A DNA stretch of 64,000 nt from Spirochaetales bacterium. GTDB taxonomy: Bacteria > Spirochaetota > Spirochaetia > UBA9216. The stretch covers positions 59,347 to 123,346 of the forward strand of contig JAEKNX010000015.1 of the NCBI GenBank assembly GCA_016839055.1, read 5' to 3'. Below the pieces are notes generated by a model. That model ran no database searches. It was not told where the DNA came from and worked only from the letters and a program-made list of their open reading frames with translations. The position numbers and the translations under genes were made by a program. Of the stretch, positions 35,961-44,690 are shown in pieces (position 1 is the first letter of the stretch; each line of letters begins with the position of its first letter).

Positions 35961-36608
35961 CTAGATCCTTGTTTTTCGTTCCTGAATTTTACCTAATACT
36001 TTCGCACAAACTTCATCTATGGTCAAGTCCGATGTGTCTAAATAAATTGCATCACTAGCTAATTTCAGGCTGCCTACCGGCTTGTTTTTATCTATCTCAT
36101 CCCTATTCCGGATGCTTTCTACGAGCTCCGGAAAGGTCTGTGAACTGGTGCCCTGGTCTAGTCGTCTTCGGGCTCTAATTTCAATTGATGCATCCATATA
36201 AAACTTTATTTCAGCATCAGGAAAGACAACCGTTGAGATATCTCTTCCTTCAACGACTATATCAAGATTCAAGGCTGTTTTTCGGAGAGCTTTGGTCACA
36301 ATCTCCCGGACGGCGACAATAGCAGAATGCTGGGCAACCCATCTGTCGACCTCGTCAGTATGGAGCTGGACATCTACATCCTGTTCATCAAGATGTACTC
36401 TGCCGTTAATTATTTCAATATTGAGTTTTCTGCTGTTAGAGGCTATAGCATCAGAATCTTCAGGATTTATTCCGAGTTTAAGAGCCGAAAGAGTAACGGC
36501 CCGGTAGAAATTCCCCGAGTTGAGATAGAAAAAACCGGCCCTCGCTGCGATATTTTCGGCTATAGTACTTTTCCCTACGCCGGCTGGTCCATCAAGGGCA
36601 ACAATCAT
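35961..36608 (-). CDS. cmk: cytidylate kinase
   Basis: Cmk phosphorylates CMP/dCMP. The 215-residue P-loop kinase has DGPAGVGKST near residue 6 and NSGNFYRAV. The family's VEGRDISTVVFPDA (about 118-131) and the ARRR lid region follow. The RSFP-type insert is short. Its start overlaps the rluB stop (ATGA), and rpsA follows, as in many bacteria. Confidence 0.95.
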   Translation of the reverse strand: MIVALDGPAGVGKSTIAENIAARAGFFYLNSGNFYRAVTLSALKLGINPEDSDAIASNSRKLNIEIINGRVHLDEQDVDVQLHTDEVDRWVAQHSAIVAVREIVTKALRKTALNLDIVVEGRDISTVVFPDAEIKFYMDASIEIRARRRLDQGTSSQTFPELVESIRNRDEIDKNKPVGSLKLASDAIYLDTSDLTIDEVCAKVLGKIQERKTRI

Positions 36609-37342
36609 CCGCGGACATCTCCTGTCTTGAGAAGCCTGGCTACTTCCGTTTCGGTAAGAAAACGGTACTCGCCGTTTTTAAGGCTGCCAAGCGAGATATT
36701 CCCAATTCGCGTACGGTGTAGTTTTTTTATCTTAAATCTCTTGGAATTGAAGAGATTTCTAATCTCCCTGTTTTTTCCTTCACGGAGGGTCAGGCTGACC
36801 CTTTTGGGCATCTTGAGGTTGTATTCTTCGATTTTGTACTTTACTCCCTCAATGCTTACCCCTTTTTTCCACTGATCCAGCATTTCTCTCGGAATATCCT
36901 CGCGTGTTTCAACGAGGTAAGTCTTCAGAATGCCCGATGATGGATGAGTAACCTTCTTGGTAAACTCTCCGTCATTCGTGAAGAATATCAAACCGGAAGA
37001 CATGAAGTCCAATCTCCCGACATTATAAACACGTCCGGACCAGGCCCCCTTTACGAGGTCTATGGCAAGCGGACGACCCTCAGGGTCTGAACTTGTACAA
37101 AGATAGCGTACGGGTTTATTAAGGGCTATATAGATCATCTTTTTTGCCGTATAGACGAGTCTTCCGTCGAAACTGACTTTCTCATCGGTAATTCTGGCAC
37201 CTTGATGAATGACAATTTCTCCATTAACACTAACCCGGCCGTCGGAAATATATTCTTCACATTTTCTTCTTGAGCCTATTCCCGCTTTGGCGAGAAAAAC
37301 CTGAAGTTTTATGCCTTTGTTATCATCTTTCTTTTTATCCAT
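36605..37342 (-). CDS. rluB: 23S rRNA pseudouridine synthase, RluB/RsuA family
   Basis: The 245-residue enzyme has an S4-type RNA-binding domain (about 10-60, with GIGSRRKCEEYI and GRVSVNGE). The catalytic domain follows, with the motif VGRLDFMSSGLIFFTNDG around the catalytic Asp. Late residues include EGKNREIRN. RluB, RluE, RluF and RsuA cannot be told apart by eye; RluB is the usual scpB neighbour. I chose ATG 37342, which overlaps the scpB stop, over an upstream in-frame start. Confidence 0.88.
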   Translation of the reverse strand: MDKKKDDNKGIKLQVFLAKAGIGSRRKCEEYISDGRVSVNGEIVIHQGARITDEKVSFDGRLVYTAKKMIYIALNKPVRYLCTSSDPEGRPLAIDLVKGAWSGRVYNVGRLDFMSSGLIFFTNDGEFTKKVTHPSSGILKTYLVETREDIPREMLDQWKKGVSIEGVKYKIEEYNLKMPKRVSLTLREGKNREIRNLFNSKRFKIKKLHRTRIGNISLGSLKNGEYRFLTETEVARLLKTGDVRG

Positions 37343-37877
37343 TAAGTTCAAACCTGTCGCTCTGGACGTCATCTAATTTAGGCAGATCGGAGATGCTGCT
37401 GAGTCCGAAAATTTTAAGAAATTCTTTTGTAGTTCCAAACTGAACCGGCCTGCCCGGAACATCCTTCTTGCCTACCTGCTTAACCAGATCACGATCGGCA
37501 AGCATTCTAATCATGTTATCAGCCGAAACTCCGCGGATATTCTCAATCTCACCCTTTGTTATAGGCTGAGAATACGCGATAATCGACAAGGTTTCCATGG
37601 CTGCCCTGGAGAGTCTCTTATCGTTTTTCTGTCCGTAACGTTCCTTCAGAAAATCCCAGAGCCTGGGTTTTGGAGAAAGCGTATAGCCTCCAGCAAACTG
37701 AATAATCTCCAGCCCGTTTCCAGGTTCATTATATTTTGTGTTAAGCTGCTGAAGTGCTTCTTCGACAACTTCCTTTGGAAGATCAGTAATTTTCATGAGG
37801 GTTTTTATTTCAACAGGATCTGTCTCAAGAAAGAGCACTGCCTCAATAAGCTCGCTCTCACTATTCAAATTCTTCAT
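37335..37877 (-). CDS. scpB: segregation and condensation protein B
   Basis: ScpB is the kleisin-associated winged-helix subunit of the SMC condensin. The 180-residue protein shows the typical ETLSIIAYSQPITKGEIE and RGVSADNMIRML. The start at 37877 follows GAGG and overlaps the end of scpA by 17 bp; a longer frame starting at 37931 has no homology. It lies between scpA and the pseudouridine synthase, the usual order. Confidence 0.93.
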   Translation of the reverse strand: MKNLNSESELIEAVLFLETDPVEIKTLMKITDLPKEVVEEALQQLNTKYNEPGNGLEIIQFAGGYTLSPKPRLWDFLKERYGQKNDKRLSRAAMETLSIIAYSQPITKGEIENIRGVSADNMIRMLADRDLVKQVGKKDVPGRPVQFGTTKEFLKIFGLSSISDLPKLDDVQSDRFELNG

Positions 37878-38640
37878 CTGTAACATCCTCCAACTCTCCT
37901 GTTTCCTGTTCTTCCCTCTTCCTGATAGCAATATCTCCGAATAGTTTATTCTGAAATATTGATATCCTCTTCTGCTTCACAGCCTCGAGAATAGCAAGAA
38001 AAGCACAGACAATATCCATTATGGAATTTTCTCTTATGATAAGATCTGTGAACCTTATTTCATTTCTATCCTCAAAAAGTTCGTACATGAGGGTAACTTT
38101 TTCATTGATACTTACCTCTTCATACATATCGATAATTCTTTCGGAGGATAATGAATTTATAATAGTCGAGAAGGTCTGAAAAAGATCCCAGATATCAACC
38201 TGTTCCCAGAGACGCTCATCTTCAGGAAAAGGCAGAGCCCGCTGTTTCTTGGTCCGCTCAATCCGCCATTCCGATTCGGTTTCTTTTTCGGTCATCAGAT
38301 CGGATAATTTCTTGAACTTCTGATACTCAATCAGCCGCTCAACTAGTTCCTTCCTGGGATCCTCGAGTTCCTCATCAACATCAATCTCCACAGGGAGAAG
38401 CATTCTGCTCTTTATATAAAGAAGGGTTGACGCCATTACGTAGAACTCGGTGAGATTATCCAGACTGATGGATGAAGCATATTCTATAAAATGAATATAC
38501 TGCTCAGTTATCTGGGAGATCGGAATATCATAAATGTTTATCTCGGATTTTTTTATTAGAAAAAGAAGAACATCCAGTGGGCCTTCAAAATCATTGATTT
38601 TAAAATTATTATGTGTGTCGCAGACTGGGTTTTCCTCCAT
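37861..38640 (-). CDS. scpA: segregation and condensation protein A (kleisin)
   Basis: ScpA bridges SMC heads. The 259-residue protein has the N-terminal FEGPLDVLLFLIKKSEINIY, the family's YIKSRMLLP, and a C-terminal winged helix near FLAILEAVKQKRI. I chose the ATG at 38640; the longer form needs a TTG start and adds non-conserved residues. The gene follows folK after 60 bp and is coupled to scpB. Confidence 0.92.
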   Translation of the reverse strand: MEENPVCDTHNNFKINDFEGPLDVLLFLIKKSEINIYDIPISQITEQYIHFIEYASSISLDNLTEFYVMASTLLYIKSRMLLPVEIDVDEELEDPRKELVERLIEYQKFKKLSDLMTEKETESEWRIERTKKQRALPFPEDERLWEQVDIWDLFQTFSTIINSLSSERIIDMYEEVSINEKVTLMYELFEDRNEIRFTDLIIRENSIMDIVCAFLAILEAVKQKRISIFQNKLFGDIAIRKREEQETGELEDVTDEEFE

Positions 38641-38700
38641 GAACACCAATATATCTTTTCGGCCGTAAACAGTCAATCAATATGAAAACAGAATCGTCAG

Positions 38701-39222
38701 TCAATTAAGACGGCTGATCAGCTGATCCTCAATTTCAGCTATGTATGAGGCATAAGGGGCACCGTTTACGGGGTCGATAAGGTCGGGAGCAATCTCAAGC
38801 AGGGGGACGAGGGCAAACTTCCGATCACGCAGCCTCTCGTGAGGAATCACCAGTAGAGGCGGATTATTCAGAACCAGGCTGCCGAACAGTAGAATGTCTA
38901 TATCAATCGGCCGCGGCCCACGCCGCTGTTCACGGCTTCTATCACGTCCGAGACTGTCTTCGATGAGATGAATGGCGGCAAGCAGCTCCTGCGGGCTTCC
39001 GCGAAACTGGCCGCGGCAGACAGCATTGATGAACTCCGGCTGCTCTTTCACATCCATAGGTTCGGTTATATACAATGATGACAGACAGGCTCCCTCGAGC
39101 ACCTCATTCTTGAGGTGCTCGAAGGCTTTACTGAGATTATCCGCCGGATTTTTTATATTCGCCCCCAGACCGAGAAAAACAGTCTGGGGGCAATTCCAGG
39201 ATACATTATTTTTCACCCGCAT
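38701..39222 (-). CDS. folK: HPPK, 6-hydroxymethyl-7,8-dihydropterin pyrophosphokinase
   Basis: FolK transfers pyrophosphate to 6-hydroxymethyldihydropterin in folate synthesis. The 173-residue protein has FLGLGANIKNPADNL near its N-terminus. The signature RRGPRPIDIDILLFG and the IPHERLRDRKFALVPL segment follow. The ATG at 39222 starts 5 nt after the recA stop. The first third of the gene contains two perfect inverted repeats (39161-39191 and 39095-39122). Its place in a recA-scp operon is unusual; no other folate gene is nearby. Confidence 0.93.
   Translation of the reverse strand: MRVKNNVSWNCPQTVFLGLGANIKNPADNLSKAFEHLKNEVLEGACLSSLYITEPMDVKEQPEFINAVCRGQFRGSPQELLAAIHLIEDSLGRDRSREQRRGPRPIDIDILLFGSLVLNNPPLLVIPHERLRDRKFALVPLLEIAPDLIDPVNGAPYASYIAEIEDQLISRLN
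39095..39122 (-). repeat. 11-bp inverted repeat inside folK
   Basis: Arms 39095-39105 and 39112-39122 are exactly complementary across a 6-nt loop and encode FEHLKNEVLE. There is no following T-run on the coding strand. Confidence 0.8.
39161..39191 (-). repeat. 10-bp GC-rich inverted repeat at the folK 5' end
   Basis: Arms GCCCCCAGAC (39161-39170) and GTCTGGGGGC (39182-39191) are perfectly complementary across 11 nt, about 30 nt into folK. They encode CPQTVFLGLGA. Together with the second repeat 40 bp downstream they could slow or trim read-through from recA. Confidence 0.75.
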
Positions 39223-39226
39223 AAGG

Positions 39227-40363
39227 TTAAAAGAGACCTGCGGCTGGGGTTTTTTCCGCCTCCGGCGGAGTTTTCTCAAGATTTTCAGCTGATATGTTAT
39301 TTTTCACATCCGATGTCTCATCATCAACTTTTTTGAACATTATTTCTCTGAGTTTGGTTTCTAAAGTTAAAGCCGTATCAGGATTATTTTCAAGAAAGAG
39401 CTTGGCATTTTCACGGCCCTGGCCTATGCGTTCTTCGCCGTATGAATACCAGCTTCCGCTTTTTTCTATGAGCTCGTATTTAATGGCGCCGTCCAGCAGA
39501 CTTCCGGTTTTGGATATCCCCTTTCCGAAAATAATTTCAAGTTCGACCTTCTTGAAGGGGGAAGCAACCTTGTTTTTTACAATTTTCACCCTGACACGGT
39601 TTCCAATTGCATTATCGGCACCCACGGTAATGGTTTCAATCCTTCTGACTTCGAGCCTCAGGGATGAATAAAACTTAAGCGCGTTACCGCCGGTTGTTGT
39701 CTCAGGATTTCCAAACATCACGCCGATCTTCATTCTTATCTGATTAATGAATACCAGACAACAACCCGACTTTGATATTGTGCCGGTGAGTTTACGCAGC
39801 GCCTGACTCATCAGCCTTGCCTGGAGACCCATGTGGGAATCACCCATATCGCCTTCAATTTCAGCCTGAGGTGTTAGTGCGGCAACCGAGTCCACTACTA
39901 TGATGTCTACGGCTCCCGACCTTACCAGAGATTCAACTATTTCAAGAGCCTGTTCTCCGGTGTCGGGCTGGGAAACCCAGAGTTCATCAGTATTTACGCC
40001 GAGAGCTTTGGCGTAACTCGGGTCGAGGGCGTGTTCGGCGTCTATGAAGGCAGCAATTCCACCTTTTGCCTGTGCTTCAGCAATTGCATGAAGCGCCAAA
40101 GTTGTTTTGCCCGAAGATTCCGGACCGTAGATTTCAAGGATTCGTCCTTTCGGGTATCCGCCTACTCCAAGTGCTTCATCAAGAAGAATAGATCCGGACG
40201 GAATGGAATCGATGTTCAAATCAACTCCTTTTCCGAGTTTCATAAGAGAGCCCTTGCCGAATTGCTTTTCAATCTGAAGCTTGGCAGCCTCGAGTGCCTT
40301 GTCTTTCTCAGCGTTATCAGTAATTACCTTTGTTCCAGGTACGCTATTTGATTTTTTAGCCAT
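39227..40363 (-). CDS. recA: recombinase RecA
   Basis: RecA forms filaments on ssDNA for recombinational repair. The 378-residue protein has Walker [14 protein letters not shown] (about 75-87), the MAW-like [20 protein letters not shown] segment forming L1/L2, and LRLEVRRIE. The C-terminal extension is Glu/Pro-rich. It starts behind TTAGGAG. It heads a same-strand run into folK, scpA, scpB, rluB, cmk and rpsA. No recognisable LexA box was found upstream. Confidence 0.97.
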   Translation of the reverse strand: MAKKSNSVPGTKVITDNAEKDKALEAAKLQIEKQFGKGSLMKLGKGVDLNIDSIPSGSILLDEALGVGGYPKGRILEIYGPESSGKTTLALHAIAEAQAKGGIAAFIDAEHALDPSYAKALGVNTDELWVSQPDTGEQALEIVESLVRSGAVDIIVVDSVAALTPQAEIEGDMGDSHMGLQARLMSQALRKLTGTISKSGCCLVFINQIRMKIGVMFGNPETTTGGNALKFYSSLRLEVRRIETITVGADNAIGNRVRVKIVKNKVASPFKKVELEIIFGKGISKTGSLLDGAIKYELIEKSGSWYSYGEERIGQGRENAKLFLENNPDTALTLETKLREIMFKKVDDETSDVKNNISAENLEKTPPEAEKTPAAGLF

Positions 40364-40456
40364 AGTTATTCTCCTAAGGATGATCCCTACCTCCCTTTTA
40401 CCATAAAAAAATCATGATGATTCAGGAATATTCACAGTTCAAATTAAATTATGCTA

Positions 40457-40486
40457 ATAATATCTTTGAGAGAGGAATCAAGTCAA
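40457..40486 (-). promoter_or_regulatory. candidate recA promoter
   Basis: Minus-strand TTGACT (40481-40486) and TATTAT (40457-40462) are 18 bp apart and would give a leader of roughly 85 nt. I saw no GAAC-N4-GTTC or TTTG-N5-CAAA type operator in the region, so SOS control is not supported by sequence alone. Confidence 0.5.
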
Positions 40487-40574
40487 GGATAATAGTTTGT
40501 CAGTTCGGTATTTGGTGGCGAATTTAGTATTAAGCTGTCTGTTCCGGATAATACTGAACCTGAAATATTGTATC

Positions 40575-41678
40575 CTACTGTAAACGGTGAATTGCGGTTC
40601 CCTGCAGGGATATTCTTTCATCCTCATCGAGGAGAATTTTTCCAAGTAGTTCAATCGGCTGCTCCGGCCCTATTCTGATTGCGAAATCGAATTCTGCTGG
40701 AACTATGCCGTCGAGCGTCTTCTGCTCATGGTATCCGACCAGGAAGTCAAAACTTATCTTCTCTGTCGACTCGACGAGATTAGTAACCTTTCCTTTCCAA
40801 AGAATATAACATCCTTCATAGAGAGCAGGCTCTGATACAACTTGAGCATAGGTGAAGTTATCGCGGAAACTGGTAAGTTTCGGCGGCGCGACATATTTAG
40901 ACAGCAGTCTAGCCCTGTCTTTGATATATTCGGAGGAATTGGAAAGAAGAATCATATTAATCTCACGCAATGCAAGGTTATCACGAAAATCATAAAGATA
41001 ATCCTGAATATCCTTCAGTTTCTTACCGATTTCTTTCTCCGTCAGAATATAGGTATGACTACCGCTTAGTTCGATGAATTCTTTTCTCTCATCGAGGCTG
41101 ATATCGGGTATTTCCGGTCTCGCCGACTCCCGGCTGCCTATGATGAAGTCCATATTTTCCAGCAGTCCGAATAGAAAGTTTCTTGAGACAGGTATAGTAA
41201 AGGACACGGCAAGAAGCAGGATTACCGGTATAATAATGCCCGCTGGTCTGAATGACTTTCTTGAGCTCTGCTGTGGCAGGAATTTTATAATCTTATCCTG
41301 TGACGATATTCCGGTAAACTCGTCTGTATCGTTTGTTTTTTTTAAATAATTGAGACCTCTGGCGGCATAGGTATTATTCGGATCAAGGTCGATAACATCG
41401 AGCCAGATTCTAAGAGCATTTCCGGTGTCGCCTCTTTTTAGATAAATGGCGGCAATGCCGAGAAGTGTCCCGACATCATCCTCCCTCAAATCTACAGCTC
41501 TGCGGAGATAGGAGAAAGAACCCCCATAGTCTCCCTGATAGAGACAGGACATTCCAAGTATATAATAGAAATTAAAATTATCCCTGAACCTGAAAACCTG
41601 AGGCTCAAGAATTTTTATGACATCTGAGTATCTGCGTTTAGTGAATAGCTGATAAGCATCTTTGAGAGTGTCGGCCAT
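40575..41678 (-). CDS. TPR protein with membrane helix and C-terminal OB-like domain
   Basis: This 367-residue protein has N-terminal tetratricopeptide repeats (about 5-115, with FYYILGMSCLYQGDYGGSF). One transmembrane helix follows (about 146-168). The extracytoplasmic part ends in a beta-rich segment (about 275-365, YEGCYILWKGKVTNLVEST) that resembles an OB/bacterial SH3-like barrel. The TPRs are therefore on the cytoplasmic side. It is the last of three tightly packed genes (2-bp gap) that all concern the envelope. No family name is recognised. Confidence 0.7.
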   Translation of the reverse strand: MADTLKDAYQLFTKRRYSDVIKILEPQVFRFRDNFNFYYILGMSCLYQGDYGGSFSYLRRAVDLREDDVGTLLGIAAIYLKRGDTGNALRIWLDVIDLDPNNTYAARGLNYLKKTNDTDEFTGISSQDKIIKFLPQQSSRKSFRPAGIIIPVILLLAVSFTIPVSRNFLFGLLENMDFIIGSRESARPEIPDISLDERKEFIELSGSHTYILTEKEIGKKLKDIQDYLYDFRDNLALREINMILLSNSSEYIKDRARLLSKYVAPPKLTSFRDNFTYAQVVSEPALYEGCYILWKGKVTNLVESTEKISFDFLVGYHEQKTLDGIVPAEFDFAIRIGPEQPIELLGKILLDEDERISLQGTAIHRLQ

Positions 41679-41680
41679 TA

Positions 41681-42751
41681 CTAATCTTCGAATTTCGCTT
41701 TTGTTTTTTCCAGGGTCTCAATCATCACCCGGAGAGTAGCCAATTCATTTTCTGTTAAGGCTTCATTGCTTTCGAGGAGCCTGTCAATATGTGTTATCAG
41801 ATCCTCGGTAAGGGTCAATTCATTTCTAATTGAATTTTCCTGACTCACAATTCTTCCGCTGGTGTTTTCAGAGGCCACCCTGTTGTACAGATCATCGAGA
41901 GAAGAGTCTGCCGCAGTCTTAGAGGTTGTAGAGAAACCAGTAGGAGACTTATTCCCAAGCACGAGGGTTATGACCCGCTTGCTGCCCGATGGAATCCGGA
42001 TAGGCTCATAGTAATGGCTTACAGCCGAATCGTTGATTGAGTACGGTAGCAGATTAAAATTCCTGCCGTCTTTAATATTCAGGGTCCAGCCGCTTTCATC
42101 GAGTCTTTTCCAGTTTGCGAAGGTTATTCTGTCGGGGGACGTAACAACTTCATTATCAAGCATCACAAGCAGTCCTATCTCAGAGTCGGCAGCCTCGGCA
42201 GAGATCCAGTAGTCAGGGAGCAGACCCTTAATGGTGGATTCTGATTTAATAACTGAATTATCACTTAAAAAGAAATGACTTTCCCCACGGTTAGTTTCGC
42301 CAAGGTAGGTATCAAAAAGATATTTCATTCCTACTGAAAGACTGTCTTCAGAAATGTTTTCAATTTCAAGTTCAATTTTAATTCCATCGGCAATACTGCC
42401 TCCCGGCGAGGTAATAAAGGAAAAACTTTCAGTAACCTTCAGCTGTTTGGATTTCCATACAAAGGAGGAGCCTGATCTGGTATTTACGATAGACTGTTCA
42501 TATTCAAATGTGTCCCCGAGCCGCTGCAGTTTATTGTTGACTATCAGTATTATGCCGCTTGTTCTCGGATCCTGCCTTAGAAGAAGAGAGGTATATTCTT
42601 CTGAGGCAAGTTTGTTCTGATAAAAGATTGAAATACGGCCGCTGCTCTCATGAAGAATCAGTTTGATTCTCCCCTCCTTAAGCTCGAGAGCGTTTATATT
42701 GAGAGTAAGGACGCAGCCCAGCATTATTAATGCAATATATACTTTTTTCAT
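41681..42751 (-). CDS. exported protein of unknown function
   Basis: This 356-residue protein has a signal peptide (about 1-21, ending NINA) and a beta-rich body without a recognisable domain. Notable segments are SFSFITSPGGSIADGIKIE-like strands in the middle and a helical C-terminus with leucine spacing (about 300-356, LIETLEKTKAKFED-like), possibly a coiled coil. GGAG precedes the ATG. The start overlaps the stop of the upstream TPR gene by one base. It is the middle gene of the three-gene operon. Confidence 0.65.
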   Translation of the reverse strand: MKKVYIALIMLGCVLTLNINALELKEGRIKLILHESSGRISIFYQNKLASEEYTSLLLRQDPRTSGIILIVNNKLQRLGDTFEYEQSIVNTRSGSSFVWKSKQLKVTESFSFITSPGGSIADGIKIELEIENISEDSLSVGMKYLFDTYLGETNRGESHFFLSDNSVIKSESTIKGLLPDYWISAEAADSEIGLLVMLDNEVVTSPDRITFANWKRLDESGWTLNIKDGRNFNLLPYSINDSAVSHYYEPIRIPSGSKRVITLVLGNKSPTGFSTTSKTAADSSLDDLYNRVASENTSGRIVSQENSIRNELTLTEDLITHIDRLLESNEALTENELATLRVMIETLEKTKAKFED

Positions 42752-43785
42752 CAGTTACTCCCTACACTGCTCAGATATTTCAGATAATAGCTTTTAATTT
42801 CCAATGCTCTCGACTTTATTTCGAGTAGTTCGATTTTTTCATCGTTTCCGAGAATATCGGACGGCTGCGAGCTAATCGCCTGATTTTTTTCTTCCGGACT
42901 AATCTCAATCACCTTCGTCTTCGATTCGGCTATTTTGTTTTCGGCGCTCTCAAGTCGATATTCGAGTTCGGCAATCTTTCTCTTGAGCGCCATTATCTCA
43001 TTATCCTTATTTCTGACATTCGACTGAAGATCCAGCATTTCAAGAGAGAACGTACGCCCCTCGGCGGCATCAGGATTTTCTGAATCAAGAAGCGACAGTT
43101 TTTTCTGATAACTGTCCAGGGCATTCTCGTAGGTCTTCTCACGAACCTGGAACTCTTCGATTGCCTTAAGGTATTCTTCATGAGTCAGTTTGAGCAGTTC
43201 AACGAGTGATTCTTCCCTGTATTTCTGCTCTATCATTGACAGGCGGTAATTAGCCGACTCGACCTTATAACTTGACGGATAATTGTAAATTATATGAGAA
43301 TACAATTTTTCAGCATCATTAAGTCTTCCCAGGGAATAAAGAGATTCAGCCGTCCAGAAATATGCGTTAGCAGCAAAGGGTGAATCAGGATAATTTTCCA
43401 GGAAGCGGTAACTTTCCTGAATGCAGTTTTCATAATCATCCTGCAGAAACATAAGTCGGCCTTTCTGATACACGGCCTCCTGATAATACTTATGCTGTGG
43501 ATAATGCATTATGAAAAACTCAAGGTTATCTTCGGCGTTATCAAGCTGTCTTAAGGCCATATAGGACTTTGCAATCCAGAAATAAGCGTCAGAATGAATA
43601 TCCTTCCGGTTTGTATTAATTATTACATCTCTGAACCAGCTAAGGCTGCCGCTATAGTCAGCATTACTGAAAGCTGCGATTCCCTTTTCTAGGTCGCTGT
43701 TTTCTGCCGGAGCGGTAAATCCGGGAAATATAAAAACAGCAAGAAAAACTGTCGCCAATAATATTTTCATTATGATAGGTTTCAA
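42751..43785 (-). CDS. periplasmic TPR/coiled-coil protein, YbgF/BamD-like
   Basis: The 344-residue protein has a signal peptide (ending GFTAPA). Residues about 30-190 are TPR units with the FxxxYPxSxYAxxA style of YbgF/BamD (FLENYPDSPFAANAYFWTAE, IIYNYPSSYKVESANYRL). A C-terminal coiled coil follows (about 235-300). GAGGAG lies 8 nt before a TTG at 43785; the ATG at 43770 has no ribosome site, so I keep TTG. It is first in the envelope operon with the next two genes. Confidence 0.75.
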   Translation of the reverse strand: MKPIIMKILLATVFLAVFIFPGFTAPAENSDLEKGIAAFSNADYSGSLSWFRDVIINTNRKDIHSDAYFWIAKSYMALRQLDNAEDNLEFFIMHYPQHKYYQEAVYQKGRLMFLQDDYENCIQESYRFLENYPDSPFAANAYFWTAESLYSLGRLNDAEKLYSHIIYNYPSSYKVESANYRLSMIEQKYREESLVELLKLTHEEYLKAIEEFQVREKTYENALDSYQKKLSLLDSENPDAAEGRTFSLEMLDLQSNVRNKDNEIMALKRKIAELEYRLESAENKIAESKTKVIEISPEEKNQAISSQPSDILGNDEKIELLEIKSRALEIKSYYLKYLSSVGSN

Positions 43786-43836
43786 GGTCTATACTCCTCT
43801 GTTGAATTTCGACCTTTTTCCGTTATAGATAAAGAA

Positions 43837-44499
43837 TTAAATCCTTCCTTTTAGTATTAAAACTTCTTTACAAGGATCCTCAGCGCCGAAAAAAGAACTG
43901 CCGCTTACGGCAGCATCAAGACCCGCTGCCCTGACGAGGGATGCTGTCTTTCGGTTTATTCCGCCGTCTGCCGAAATAAGATATTTATATCCGTACTCTT
44001 TCCGAAGATTCGCAAGTTTTGCTATTTTATCTACACATTCGGGAATCATCTCCTGACCGCCGAATCCGGGGTTAACCAGCATGACGAGCACCTGATCAAC
44101 CAAAGGAAGAAGCTCTTTTATCGCATCAACCGGAGTTGAAGGTATTATGGAAATTCCTGCTTTTATTCCTAGTTCCTTGATATGCTGAATATGTCTGTGC
44201 AGATGGATACTGCTCTCGAAATGAATAGTGATGTAATCAGCTCCAGCCTCAGCAAAGAAATCAATCTGGTTTTCCGGCCTTTCAACCATAAGGTGCACAT
44301 CAAGAACAAGATTGGTAAGACCGCGGATGGATTTAACCATTAGATGGCCGAAGGTTATTGCCGGAACAAATTTACCGTCCATCACATCAAGATGAATCCA
44401 TTCACATGTTGTCGATTCAATCAGTCTAACTGCTTTTTCCATATTGCAGAAATCGGCGGCAAGCACCGACGGGGCTATAATCATTTCGTTCTTGCTCAT
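43837..44499 (-). CDS. rpe: ribulose-phosphate 3-epimerase
   Basis: Rpe interconverts ribulose-5-phosphate and xylulose-5-phosphate in the pentose phosphate pathway. The 220-residue TIM barrel has SVLAADF, WIHLDVMDGKFVP (metal-binding His/Asp), LDVHLMVERPE, VNPGFGGQEMIP and SADGGINRKT. The ATG at 44499 gives the usual family length; an upstream in-frame start adds 15 residues without homology. Neither start has a clear ribosome site. Confidence 0.95.
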   Translation of the reverse strand: MSKNEMIIAPSVLAADFCNMEKAVRLIESTTCEWIHLDVMDGKFVPAITFGHLMVKSIRGLTNLVLDVHLMVERPENQIDFFAEAGADYITIHFESSIHLHRHIQHIKELGIKAGISIIPSTPVDAIKELLPLVDQVLVMLVNPGFGGQEMIPECVDKIAKLANLRKEYGYKYLISADGGINRKTASLVRAAGLDAAVSGSSFFGAEDPCKEVLILKGRI

Positions 44500-44651
44500 G
44501 ATAATTACATTATCAAAATTGGGATAAAGATGCAATCTGACCATCTTTATTAATGGGAGGAATTTAAAAAATAGAAAATCCTGAAATTACAATTATTGTT
44601 CTATATGAAAAAGGACATCAAACTTTGGCTTACCGAATTTTCCTGTGCTGA

Positions 44652-44679
44652 TTGACTAATAATTTCCACATGTTATAAT
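44652..44679 (+). promoter_or_regulatory. promoter of the TPR-greA operon
   Basis: TTGACT (44652-44657) and TATAAT (44674-44679) are 16 bp apart. The ATG is only 11 nt after the -10, so the leader would be about 5 nt and contains no ribosome site. Confidence 0.6.
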
Positions 44680-44690
44680 GAAAGACGCAC

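Noticed and set aside
40457..40574. An SOS (LexA) box upstream of recA.
   Set aside because: No site close to the known GAAC-N4-GTTC or TTTG-N5-CAAA operators is present; only partial half-sites occur.
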